64,000 nt of DNA from DATBVX01 sp035263105. Its GTDB lineage: Bacteria > Pseudomonadota > Gammaproteobacteria > Steroidobacterales > Steroidobacteraceae. A program made the position numbers and the translations under genes. The DNA lies in the NCBI GenBank assembly GCA_035263105.1, contig DATFRO010000066.1, positions 1-64,000 on the forward strand, written 5' to 3'. The notes below the pieces were generated by a model. It made no database searches, was not told where the DNA came from, and was given only the letters and a program-made list of their open reading frames with translations. Shown one piece after another: positions 34,715-42,544 of the stretch. Positions within the stretch are counted from its first letter, which is position 1. Every line of letters begins with the position of its first letter.

Positions 34715-35089
34715 ATGGCAGCAAAGAAATCATCTCGCCGTCGCAAGAGTAGTTCCAAGAGAACCGCGCGCAAGACCGCGAGGGTCGCCAAGCGACGTCA
34801 GCGCCGCGCCGCCAGGAAGCTCGGCCGCACTGCGCGCCGGGTCGGGAGGAAAGTCGCCCGCCGCACACGCAGGGCAGCGCGCAAGGTCGCGCGTGCCACG
34901 CGGCGTACCGCGCGTCGCGTGCGACGCACGGCGCACAAGGCCATCAAGAAAGCCGCAGTGACGATCAACGAGGCGACCGCGGCGATGGAGCAAGGCGCAA
35001 CCGGCGCCGTAACGGGTGCAACTACGGCGGTGGAGAACTCCGCGGATGCGATGAGTTCGGCCGTGGATACAGTCACGAGCAAGGTCTAG
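34715..35089 (+). CDS. Histone H1-like, Arg/Lys-rich protein
   Basis: 124 residues from ATG 34715 (AAGGGG upstream). About the first 80 residues are Lys/Arg/Ala with short repeats of the type (T/A)ARRVxRKVARR, resembling eukaryotic H1 tails and bacterial H1-like proteins. The last 43 residues (about 82-124) are Ala/Thr/Glu-rich without basic clusters and could form an amphipathic helix. Nucleoid or RNA binding is likely; nothing more specific can be said. It stands alone between tRNA-Asn and galU. Confidence 0.8.
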   Translation: MAAKKSSRRRKSSSKRTARKTARVAKRRQRRAARKLGRTARRVGRKVARRTRRAARKVARATRRTARRVRRTAHKAIKKAAVTINEATAAMEQGATGAVTGATTAVENSADAMSSAVDTVTSKV

Positions 35090-35107
35090 TCGAACTTCCT
35101 TCCAGTT

Positions 35108-35138
35108 CGCAGGCCGGGCGCCCGGCGCCCGTCCTGCG
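35108..35138. terminator. Hairpin between converging H1-like gene and galU
   Basis: CGCAGG (35108-35113) pairs with CCTGCG (35133-35138), and the GC-rich interior (CCGGGCGCCCGG-type) can pair further. It lies between two converging genes. No U-run is present, so termination may need Rho or rely on the very stable stem. Confidence 0.5.
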
Positions 35139-35147
35139 GACTCGCCC

Positions 35148-36044
35148 TCAGCCGCGCGGACGTCGCGACGCGGTCAGATCCAGCAGGTACTTCTCGAACT
35201 CGGGCCCCAGGCTCGAGTGGTTGAGGGCATACTCGACCGTCGCCTGCAGGTACCCGAGCTTGCTGCCGCAGTCGTAGCGGTGCCCTTCGAACTCATAAGC
35301 GAACACCGGCTCTTCGGCTAACAGTGCCGCGATCCCGTCGGTGAGCTGAATCTCGCCCCCTGCCCCACGGCCCGTCGCCTCCAGCTTGTCGAAGATGCGC
35401 GGCGTGAGGATGTAGCGTCCGACGACCGCCAGCGTCGATGGTGCCGCCGAGGGCTTGGGCTTTTCGACGATGCTGTGCACCCGGCTCACGCGACCCTGCC
35501 GCGCATCGCTGGCCACGATGCCGTAACGATCCGTCTCGTGACGCGGCACCTGCTGCACACCCAGCACGCTGCCGTTGCGCTCCTCGTAGATCGTCGCCAT
35601 CTGCCGCAGGCACGGCACCTCGGCGTCGATGAGGTCGTCGGCAAGGTGCACAAAGAAGGGCTCGCGGCCCACGACCGGCTTGGCGCACAGCACGGCATGC
35701 CCGAGGCCAAGCGGCGCCGGCTGGCGGATGTAGACGCAGCTGGCCCAGGACGGAAGGATGCCGCGCAACGACTCCAACAGCTCGTGCTTGCCCTGGGCCT
35801 CCAGGGCTGCCTCGAGTTCGCGATCCGAATCGAAATGATCCTCGATGGCGCGCTTGGCGCTGCCAGTGATGAAGACGAGGTTGCTGGCTCCAGCCGACAG
35901 CGCTTCCTCAGCCGCGTACTGGATCAGCGGCTTGTCCACGATCGGCAGCATTTCCTTGGGGCTGGCCTTGGTCGCCGGCAGAAAGCGCGTACCACGCCCG
36001 GCGACGGGGAATACCGCAGCGCGGATCGGGTTGGAATGCGCCAT
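35148..36044 (-). CDS. galU: UTP-glucose-1-phosphate uridylyltransferase
   Basis: 298 residues. The nucleotidyltransferase signature GRGTRFLPATKASPKEMLPI is near the start, then LVFITGSAKRAIEDHFD, VHLADDLID and GVQQVPRHETDRYGIV, all typical of GalU. It makes UDP-glucose for LPS core, exopolysaccharide and trehalose. It is followed downstream by no gene on its strand except across the convergent H1-like gene. Confidence 0.97.
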   Translation of the reverse strand: MAHSNPIRAAVFPVAGRGTRFLPATKASPKEMLPIVDKPLIQYAAEEALSAGASNLVFITGSAKRAIEDHFDSDRELEAALEAQGKHELLESLRGILPSWASCVYIRQPAPLGLGHAVLCAKPVVGREPFFVHLADDLIDAEVPCLRQMATIYEERNGSVLGVQQVPRHETDRYGIVASDARQGRVSRVHSIVEKPKPSAAPSTLAVVGRYILTPRIFDKLEATGRGAGGEIQLTDGIAALLAEEPVFAYEFEGHRYDCGSKLGYLQATVEYALNHSSLGPEFEKYLLDLTASRRPRG

Positions 36045-36155
36045 GACTCTCGCTCCGTGATCAGCGTGCCGCGGATGATACCCGAAGGACGCGGCACCGC
36101 GCGGCGGGGCGCGTTCCAGCTGACGCGCGCTGGAACGCGCCCTGGCAGCTGCGCG

Positions 36156-36470
36156 CTACTCGCTCGAAGCTGTCTTGTCGGCTGGCTTCGTTGCCGCCTT
36201 GCTCTTGTCGGTTTTTTCAACGCGCATGTTGGCGCGATTCTGCTCAACGACCTTGGTGCCGATGCCCTTGACCTTTGCCAGGTCATCGACGCTCTTGAAC
36301 GGCCCGTTCTTCTCGCGATATTCCACGATCGCCTGCGCGCGTGACAGCCCGATGCCGTTCAGTTCCTTGGCGAGGGTGTGCGCATCGGCAGTGTTGATGT
36401 TGACCGGATCGGCGTAGGCACCCGCTGACAGCAGGCTGGCGAGCACGAATGCCCGGATGATCGTATTCAT
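36156..36470 (-). CDS. ComEA-like helix-hairpin-helix exported protein
   Basis: 104 residues from ATG 36470, with AAGGAGGAG four bases upstream. A signal peptide ends near AYADPV (residue 20). The mature part is a tandem helix-hairpin-helix domain: VNINTADAHTLAKELNGIGLSRAQAIVEYREKNG with VDDLAKVKGIGTKVVEQN, followed by a Lys/Ala/Thr tail. ComEA-type proteins bind DNA in the periplasm for uptake by the competence machinery. The short single-domain form is usual in gammaproteobacteria. No other competence gene is adjacent. Confidence 0.88.
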   Translation of the reverse strand: MNTIIRAFVLASLLSAGAYADPVNINTADAHTLAKELNGIGLSRAQAIVEYREKNGPFKSVDDLAKVKGIGTKVVEQNRANMRVEKTDKSKAATKPADKTASSE

Positions 36471-36612
36471 GGAACTCCTCCTTGAGTGCAGTGGCTGCAA
36501 GCTGGCGCCGCGCCACGCGGCGTCAGTCGAGCGCCAATGTGTTGCAGGTCGCCCGTCCGTTGAACCGGGCAATCAGACGTGAATGTCGAGTTTCGCGGCG
36601 CCGGCGCAGTAC

Positions 36613-37800
36613 CTAGTGCGTCACCGCCGCGCCGGCCGCCAGTTCACCGGCGGCGCCGAGTTGCGGTCGCATGCTGTCCCAGCTCTTGCAACCCGGGCAT
36701 TGCCAGAACCACGCATGGCTCGCGAAACCGCATTCATCACAGCGGTAACGCGCGCTGCGCCCGAGTACCCGGCCCAGCAGCCGTGCGACGCGACGCAACG
36801 TGTCGTCGTCGAGCCCGGTGCTGACGTCGAGTGGTTGCGCCAATTCACGCAGCAGGCCATCGCTCAGCACGTACTCGCGCACTGCACTCAACGCGCTGGG
36901 CTCTTCGAAGACATCGGTCAATATCAGCGCGCTCGCCACCTCGTGCGCCGGGCGCCGCCCGCGTTGAAGCGCAAGAATCGCCGTGTTCAGCGGTTCCTGC
37001 GTCTGCATTCGCTGACCGCAGGCCTGCAGGCGCGGTAGCACCTCGAGGAGCAGTGCCGGTTCGCGCTCCAGCGCGAGCAGCAACAAGCGCGACGCGAGCG
37101 TGTCCTCACCGGCATCGCGCGCAATCTCGGCGCGCAGAATGGCTGCGCGCGGGAAACGGCGTTGCTCGCGGCGCGCCTCGCGCAGGAAGCGTCGCGCCTC
37201 CTCGCCCCGTCCGGAACTGCGCGCGATCTCGGCCAGTTCACAGTGGTAATGTGCGATCGCCGACGGCTGGACGAATCCGCCGCTCGAGCGCAGCTCGCGG
37301 TGGACGCTGATCGCCTGCGTCCAGTCATGCTGCTGCTCGTAGATGCCGATGAGGGCTCGCAGCGCCGTCAGACGATGCAGGCGCGTTTCGGTGAGCTTCA
37401 GGTACAGCTCTTCCGACCGGTCGAGGAGTCCGGCGCGCAGATAGTCGACGGCCAGCTCGAGCAATGCCTGCTCACGTTGCACGGGCTCGAGCTGGGGCCG
37501 GTCGAGGATTCCCTGGTGAATGCGGATGGCGCGATCCACTTCGCCGCGGCGGCGAAACAGGCTCCCGAGCGCGAAGTGAATCTCGACGGTTTCGGTATTC
37601 ACATCGACCATGCGCGTGAAGACTTCGAGCGCGCGGTCGGGCTGCTCGTTGATGACGTAGTTGAGCCCGGCCAGGTAGTCCGCCGGCAGACGGCGCCGCG
37701 CGGCACGCCCGGCGGCACGCTGCACGCGCTTGCCCAGCCGCCAGCCCACGAACCCGGCGATGACGGTGGCGACCCCGATCAGGAACGCGGACTCACCCAC
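36613..37800 (-). CDS. lapB: Lipopolysaccharide assembly protein LapB (YciM)
   Basis: 395 residues. An N-terminal membrane helix (FLIGVATVIAGFVGWRLG) anchors a series of TPR-like helices (about 60-350). The C-terminus is a rubredoxin-type metal site with CDEC and CPGC. LapB presents LpxC to the FtsH protease and so sets LPS synthesis. It overlaps lapA by eight bases and, as in E. coli, the two are cotranscribed. Confidence 0.95.
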   Translation of the reverse strand: MGESAFLIGVATVIAGFVGWRLGKRVQRAAGRAARRRLPADYLAGLNYVINEQPDRALEVFTRMVDVNTETVEIHFALGSLFRRRGEVDRAIRIHQGILDRPQLEPVQREQALLELAVDYLRAGLLDRSEELYLKLTETRLHRLTALRALIGIYEQQHDWTQAISVHRELRSSGGFVQPSAIAHYHCELAEIARSSGRGEEARRFLREARREQRRFPRAAILRAEIARDAGEDTLASRLLLLALEREPALLLEVLPRLQACGQRMQTQEPLNTAILALQRGRRPAHEVASALILTDVFEEPSALSAVREYVLSDGLLRELAQPLDVSTGLDDDTLRRVARLLGRVLGRSARYRCDECGFASHAWFWQCPGCKSWDSMRPQLGAAGELAAGAAVTH

Positions 37801-38083
37801 GATCTTGCGGCAGCGGCCGCAGGTTCTTGATCTCGGCCTCGGCGAGCCGGAGGTTCCTGCGCAGTTGCGCTCGCTCGCTCGTCAGCTTGCGAACGAAGCG
37901 CCACGCCGAGGCGATACCGGCCAGCCAGCCGAGAACGAACGCCGCGATCATGAGCTGCCCCTGGGTCAGGTCGACCTGCGCCACCAGCAAGTCGACATGG
38001 AGCGTGCCGGCATTGGCGGCGACGAGCGCCGCGCCGGCAAAGAACACGACCAAGCAGACAAGAATGAAGAGGACGCGCGGCAT
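37793..38083 (-). CDS. lapA: Lipopolysaccharide assembly protein LapA (YciS)
   Basis: 96 residues from ATG 38083. Two membrane helices (VLFILVCLVVFFAGAALV and LMIAAFVLGWLAGIAS) surround a short loop with LHVDLLVAQVDLTQGQ, and a cytoplasmic coiled-coil tail follows (SERAQLRRNLRLAEAEIKNL). LapA works with LapB in LPS control. An upstream in-frame start is not supported: no ribosome site. The palindromic element at 38.2 kb lies between it and ihfB. Confidence 0.92.
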   Translation of the reverse strand: MPRVLFILVCLVVFFAGAALVAANAGTLHVDLLVAQVDLTQGQLMIAAFVLGWLAGIASAWRFVRKLTSERAQLRRNLRLAEAEIKNLRPLPQDRG

Positions 38084-38201
38084 GTCGATCTCTCGAGCGG
38101 GCGTCACTCTACCACCATCGTCACAAGCCGTTGCCTTGAGGCCGCCCTGACTGGGAGCTCCTTTCAAGCAGGCCGCCAGCGCGCGTGGGCTTGCGCAACA
38201 A

Positions 38202-38319
38202 GGGGACGCCGTGTCCGGGATGGCCTTTCAAGACCGTGGCCAACATGGACGTTGGCCACGGAGCCTACAGGGACGTACTTGCGGCGTTCTTGAAAGGACA
38301 TCCCGGATACGGCGTCCTC
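38202..38319. repeat. Large two-tier palindromic intergenic element
   Basis: Outer arms 38205-38232 and 38289-38316 are inverted copies of 28 bases with only two mismatches, one of them a possible G-U pair; flanking bases extend the stem. Inside, CCGTGGCCAAC (38234-38244) and GTTGGCCACGG (38251-38261) form a perfect 11-bp hairpin around ATGGAC. An unpaired stretch AGCCTACAGGGACGTACTTG (38262-38281) plus seven more bases completes it. It holds no credible gene. Core words such as AGCCTACAGGGACGTA recall intergenic sequences scattered in several gammaproteobacterial genomes (from memory). It lies between ihfB and lapA. Confidence 0.85.
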
Positions 38320-38354
38320 TCACTTGCGATAGTGGCGAGTAAGCGAATGGTCGG

Positions 38355-38657
38355 TCAGTCGTGGATCGGCTCGCCCGCGCCGTTGTTCACTCGCTCGCGC
38401 AGGTCTTTGCCCGGCTTGAAATGCGGCACGTACTTGCCGGCGAGCGCCACCGCTTCGCCAGTCTTGGGGTTGCGACCCTGGCGCGGCGGGCGGAAATGCA
38501 GCGAGAAACTGCCGAATCCGCGGATCTCGATGCGCTCACCCTGGGCGAGCGCATCGCTCATGATCTCGAGGATCTGCTTGAGCGCCAGCTCCACGTCTTT
38601 CGCGGGCAGGTGCTTCTGCTTGGCCGTGATGATCTCGATCAGTTCCGACTTGGTCAT
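38355..38657 (-). CDS. ihfB: Integration host factor subunit beta
   Basis: 100 residues, MTKSELIEIITAKQKHLPAK at the start, RIEIRGFGSFSLHFRPPRQG and GRNPKTGEAVALAGKYVPHF in the body. This matches IhfB, the partner of IhfA. It sits directly after rpsA (28 bases), as in E. coli and Pseudomonas. Confidence 0.97.
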   Translation of the reverse strand: MTKSELIEIITAKQKHLPAKDVELALKQILEIMSDALAQGERIEIRGFGSFSLHFRPPRQGRNPKTGEAVALAGKYVPHFKPGKDLRERVNNGAGEPIHD

Positions 38658-38685
38658 GCGCAGGGCCCTTTACCGTGCGAACGCT

Positions 38686-40362
38686 TCAGTCCTGGCCGCC
38701 GATGTGTTCCTTGAGCAGATCACCGAGGCTCGTGCCTGAAGAGGAGTCGGTGGCGGTCTTGTAGTTCTGCACCGCTTCGGCTTCTTCGTGTGCTTCCTTG
38801 GCCTTGATCGACAACGCGATGACGCGGCCCTTGCGATCCACACCGGTGAACTTCGCCTCGACCTCGTCGCCCACCTTGAGCATGGTGCGCGCGTCTTCCA
38901 CGCGATCGCGCGACAGCTCGGAAGCACGCAGCTGACCCTCGACACCGTTGCCGAGATCGATCAATGCGCCCTTGGCATCCACTTCGCGCACCACGCCCTT
39001 GACGATGCTGCCCTTCGGGTGATCCGCGAGGTAGCTCGAGAACGGGTCCTTGGCGAGCTGCTTGATGCCGAGCGAAATGCGCTCGCGATCCGGGTCGATG
39101 GTGAGCACCATCGCCTCGATCTGCTGACCCTTCTGGAAGTTGCGTACCGCCTCTTCGCCCGGCACGTCCCAGGAAATGTCCGAGAGGTGCACCAGGCCGT
39201 CGATGCCGCCCGGCAGCCCGATGAAGATGCCGAAGTCGGTGATCGACTTGATCTGGCCCTGCACCTTGTCGCCGCGGTTGTAGTTCTCGGCGAACTCCTT
39301 CCACGGGTTGGTCTTGCACTGCTTGAGACCGAGCGAAATGCGGCGGCGCTCCTCGTCGATGTCGAGCACCATCACCTCGACTTCCTGGCCGACGTGCACC
39401 ACCTTCGCCGGGTTCACGTTCTTGTTGGTCCAGTCCATCTCCGAGACGTGCACCAGGCCCTCGACGCCCTCTTCGATCTCCACGAAGCAGCCGTAGTCGG
39501 CGATGTTCGTGACCTTGCCGAAGAGACGGGTGTTCGGCGGGTAGCGGCGCGCGATCGCCTGCCAGGGATCCGCACCCAGTTGCTTCAAGCCGAGCGATAC
39601 GCGCGAGCGCTCGCGGTCGAACTTGAGGATGCGCACTTCGATCTCATCGCCCACCTTCACCACTTCCGACGGATGCTTGACGCGCTTCCACGCCATGTCG
39701 GTGATGTGCAGCAGGCCGTCGATGCCGCCGAGGTCGACGAACGCACCGTAATCCGTGAGGTTCTTGACCACGCCCTTGACCACCGCGCCTTCCTGCAGGT
39801 TGTCGAGGAGCGCGTTGCGCTCGGCGCTGTATTCCTGCTCCACAACCGCGCGCCGTGATACGACGACGTTGTTGCGCTTCTGGTCGAGCTTGATGACCTT
39901 GAATTCGAGCGCCTTGCCTTCGAGATAGCTCGGATCGCGCACCGGGCGCACATCGACGAGCGATCCGGGCAGGAACGCGCGGACATTTTCGATTTCGACG
40001 GTGAAGCCACCCTTGACGCGTCCGGTGATCACGCCGGAGACGATCTCGCTGGACTCGAACGCCTTCTCGAGGCGTGTCCAGGTGCGCGCACGCTTGGCCT
40101 TCTCGCGCGATAAGCGCGTTTCGCCGGAGCCGTCCTCGACCGTGTCGAGCGCGACTTCGACTTCATCACCCGCCTTGACCTCGATGTCGCCCTTCTCGGA
40201 CTTGAACTGGTCGATGGAGATGACGGCCTCGGACTTGAGGCCTACGTTGACGATCACGAAATCCTGGCCGACTTCGACCACGTGACCCATCAGGATGGTG
40301 CCAGGCTTGATGCGTTGGCTGGCGATGCTCTGTTCGAAAAGCTGGGCGAAACTCTCAGTCAT
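38686..40362 (-). CDS. rpsA: 30S ribosomal protein S1
   Basis: 558 residues with six S1 (OB-fold) repeats, for example GTILMGHVVEVGQDFVIVNVG, VVKNLTDYGAFVDLGGIDGLLH and IKSITDFGIFIGLPGGIDGLVH. S1 binds mRNA leaders and brings them to the 30S subunit. The ATG at 40362 has no Shine-Dalgarno; the leader (40363-40511) folds into three hairpins and resembles the self-regulated E. coli rpsA leader. Confidence 0.98.
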   Translation of the reverse strand: MTESFAQLFEQSIASQRIKPGTILMGHVVEVGQDFVIVNVGLKSEAVISIDQFKSEKGDIEVKAGDEVEVALDTVEDGSGETRLSREKAKRARTWTRLEKAFESSEIVSGVITGRVKGGFTVEIENVRAFLPGSLVDVRPVRDPSYLEGKALEFKVIKLDQKRNNVVVSRRAVVEQEYSAERNALLDNLQEGAVVKGVVKNLTDYGAFVDLGGIDGLLHITDMAWKRVKHPSEVVKVGDEIEVRILKFDRERSRVSLGLKQLGADPWQAIARRYPPNTRLFGKVTNIADYGCFVEIEEGVEGLVHVSEMDWTNKNVNPAKVVHVGQEVEVMVLDIDEERRRISLGLKQCKTNPWKEFAENYNRGDKVQGQIKSITDFGIFIGLPGGIDGLVHLSDISWDVPGEEAVRNFQKGQQIEAMVLTIDPDRERISLGIKQLAKDPFSSYLADHPKGSIVKGVVREVDAKGALIDLGNGVEGQLRASELSRDRVEDARTMLKVGDEVEAKFTGVDRKGRVIALSIKAKEAHEEAEAVQNYKTATDSSSGTSLGDLLKEHIGGQD

Positions 40363-40379
40363 AAATTGGGGTTGATAAA

Positions 40380-40466
40380 GGTTCTCGCGAACCGTCCGGT
40401 ATGGCCCTCCAGGGCGATCCCGCCCGGCGAGGGGAATTTCAGTTACGAGACTCGCGTCCCTGCGAG
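40380..40466 (-). promoter_or_regulatory. rpsA leader with three hairpins, probable S1 autoregulation
   Basis: Read on the minus strand: hairpin 1 CTCGC-AGGGAC-GCGAG (40466-40451), hairpin 2 GGGCG-GGAT-CGCCC (40425-40412), hairpin 3 GGTTC-GCGA-GAACC (40393-40380). The first two loops carry GGA. The start region CCCCAATTTATG lacks a Shine-Dalgarno. The E. coli rpsA leader likewise has three hairpins with GGA loops and no Shine-Dalgarno, and S1 represses through it. Confidence 0.7.
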
Positions 40467-40511
40467 CCCCACGTTGTGACTCCTCAATACAAAAAACGCC
40501 TGCGAGAGCCT

Positions 40512-41201
40512 CTAACCGAACCGTTCTCGAGCCAGGCGCAGAACCCGCGCCACGACCTCTTCGACCTCTAGTCCGGTTGAGTCCAGAACGACCGCATCGG
40601 CTGCTGCCTTCAACGGCGCGACCTTTCGGCCGGCGTCGCGGGCATCGCGCTCGGCGATCTCTCGCGAAAGGGCGGGAAGGCTAACATCAAGTCCCTTGTC
40701 TTTCAACTGCTTATGACGTCGGCGGGCCCGCTCTTCCGGGGTCGCGGTGAGGAAGATCTTGAGACGCGCGTGCGGGAAAACGATCGTCCCCATGTCGCGC
40801 CCGTCGGCCACGAGACCGGGAGCCTCGGCAAAGCGCTGCTGACGGCTGAAGAGAGAGTTGCGCACAGCGGGCATGGCGGCCACTCGGGAGGCAGCGCTAC
40901 CGGCTGCTTCACTGCGCAGCTCCCGCGTTACATCGGCGCCTTCCAGGAAAACCTGCTCGCTGCCGTCCGGCCGAGTGCCGAAGCGGATGCGCATGTTCTC
41001 CGCGAGGCGCGCATGAGCTGGTTCGTCACTGGGGTCCAGCCCCTGCGCCACGCCGTGCAAGGCCACCAGGCGATACAGCGCCCCGCTATCGAGGAAATGC
41101 CAGCCGAGCGCCTGAGCCACCGCACGGCTCACGGTGCCTTTTCCCGAGCCACTGGGACCGTCGATCGCGATGACGGGCACTTCCTCGCTCAAGGTCGTCA
41201 C
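40512..41201 (-). CDS. cmk: Cytidylate kinase
   Basis: 229 residues. P-loop GPSGSGKGTVSRA is near the start, then LDSGALYRLVALHGV, DGRDMGTIVFP and the lid RRRHKQLKDKG. It phosphorylates CMP and dCMP. The GTG start overlaps the aroA stop in a GTGA tetramer, so translation is coupled. rpsA follows 149 bases downstream. Confidence 0.97.
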   Translation of the reverse strand: MTTLSEEVPVIAIDGPSGSGKGTVSRAVAQALGWHFLDSGALYRLVALHGVAQGLDPSDEPAHARLAENMRIRFGTRPDGSEQVFLEGADVTRELRSEAAGSAASRVAAMPAVRNSLFSRQQRFAEAPGLVADGRDMGTIVFPHARLKIFLTATPEERARRRHKQLKDKGLDVSLPALSREIAERDARDAGRKVAPLKAAADAVVLDSTGLEVEEVVARVLRLARERFG

Positions 41202-42544
41202 ACCTCGTGCACCTGGATATCGAGACCGGCGCCGCGCGCCACTTCCACGAAACCCGGGAATGACGTGGCTACATTCCCGACGTCCGCAATCTCGATCGGC
41301 TGCTGCGCGCGTACGCTCGCGACCGAGAACGCCATGGCAATGCGGTGGTCACCCCGGCTGTCGATACGTCCGCCGCCGAGCGCGCCACCCTCGATGCGCA
41401 TGCCGTCCGCAAGCACCTCCGTACGCACGCCGAGCGTTCGCAGGCCCTCGGCCATCGTGGCGATCCGGTCGCTCTCCTTGACTCGGAGTTCCCCGGCTCC
41501 GGTCACCAGTGTTTCACCTCGTGCGCAAGCGGCGGCCACGAAGAGAACCGGGAATTCATCGATGCCCAGCGGCACCAGTTCCGGCGGAATGATGGCGCCA
41601 CGCAACTCGCGCCGCTCGATTTCCAGGTCGGCTACCGGCTCAGCGCCCGCCGAGCGTTCATTGACCACGCGAATCTCCGCACCCATCAGGCGCAGAGCCT
41701 GGAGCAAACCGATGCGCGAGGAGTTGACGCCGACATTGCGCAGGGTGAGTACGCCGTCCGCGGCCAGGCACCCGGCCACGATAAAGAATGCGGCCGACGA
41801 AAAATCTCCGGGCACCTCGAGGTCGCAGGCTCGCAACTGCTGCGGTGGTTCGAGTTCCAGCGTGCGTGCCTCGACCCGCAGCCGGACGCCAAAGCTCTGC
41901 AGCATCCGCTCACTGTGATCGCGCGTCACGGCCGGCTCCGCAAGGACCGTGGTGCCGCTCGCGTAGAGTCCCGCCAACAGGAGCGCCGACTTGACCTGTG
42001 CGCTCGCGATAGGGAGCTCGTACCGAATCGCCCGCAAGACGCTACCGCCGGAAATGCGTACCGGCGGTCGCCCAGCACTCGTCTCGATCCGTGCCCCCAT
42101 CTGGCGCAGAGGGCCGGCCACCCGCTCCATCGGCCGACGCATCAAAGAGGAGTCCCCGATGAGCTCGCAGTCGAACGCCTGGCCTGCGAGCAGACCGGTG
42201 AAAAGGCGCATGGCAGTGCCCGAATTGCCCAAATCGAGCGGCCCCGCCGAGCCTTTCAGGCCGTGCAAGCCGGCACCCTCCACGACCACCGTCTGCGCTG
42301 CCGGCCGATTGACCCGCACTCCCAGCGCACGCATCGCGCCGAGGGTTGCCAGGCAATCCTCACTTTCGAGGAAACCCCGGACGGTCGTACGTCCTTGCGC
42401 GATGCCCGCGAGCATCAGTGCGCGATGTGAGATCGATTTGTCGCCCGGAACAGTGTGAGTGCCGCGAACGGCGCTGACCGGCTGCACGCTGTAGGCGAGT
42501 TGCCGCGAATGGCCGGCGTCGTCGCGCGTGGAAGCACTGTTCAC
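41198..42544 (-). CDS. aroA: 5-enolpyruvylshikimate-3-phosphate synthase
   Basis: 448 residues from GTG 42544, which overlaps the hisC stop (GTGA). Motifs are PGDKSISHRALMLAGIA, LDLGNSGTAMRL, ITRDHSERM-type (VTRDHSERML) and LRVKESDRI. It performs the sixth shikimate step, joining PEP to shikimate-3-phosphate. The frame is open upstream for another 163 codons, but that stretch is hisC read in another frame. Unlike Pseudomonas, no tyrA domain is fused. Confidence 0.96.
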   Translation of the reverse strand: MNSASTRDDAGHSRQLAYSVQPVSAVRGTHTVPGDKSISHRALMLAGIAQGRTTVRGFLESEDCLATLGAMRALGVRVNRPAAQTVVVEGAGLHGLKGSAGPLDLGNSGTAMRLFTGLLAGQAFDCELIGDSSLMRRPMERVAGPLRQMGARIETSAGRPPVRISGGSVLRAIRYELPIASAQVKSALLLAGLYASGTTVLAEPAVTRDHSERMLQSFGVRLRVEARTLELEPPQQLRACDLEVPGDFSSAAFFIVAGCLAADGVLTLRNVGVNSSRIGLLQALRLMGAEIRVVNERSAGAEPVADLEIERRELRGAIIPPELVPLGIDEFPVLFVAAACARGETLVTGAGELRVKESDRIATMAEGLRTLGVRTEVLADGMRIEGGALGGGRIDSRGDHRIAMAFSVASVRAQQPIEIADVGNVATSFPGFVEVARGAGLDIQVHEV

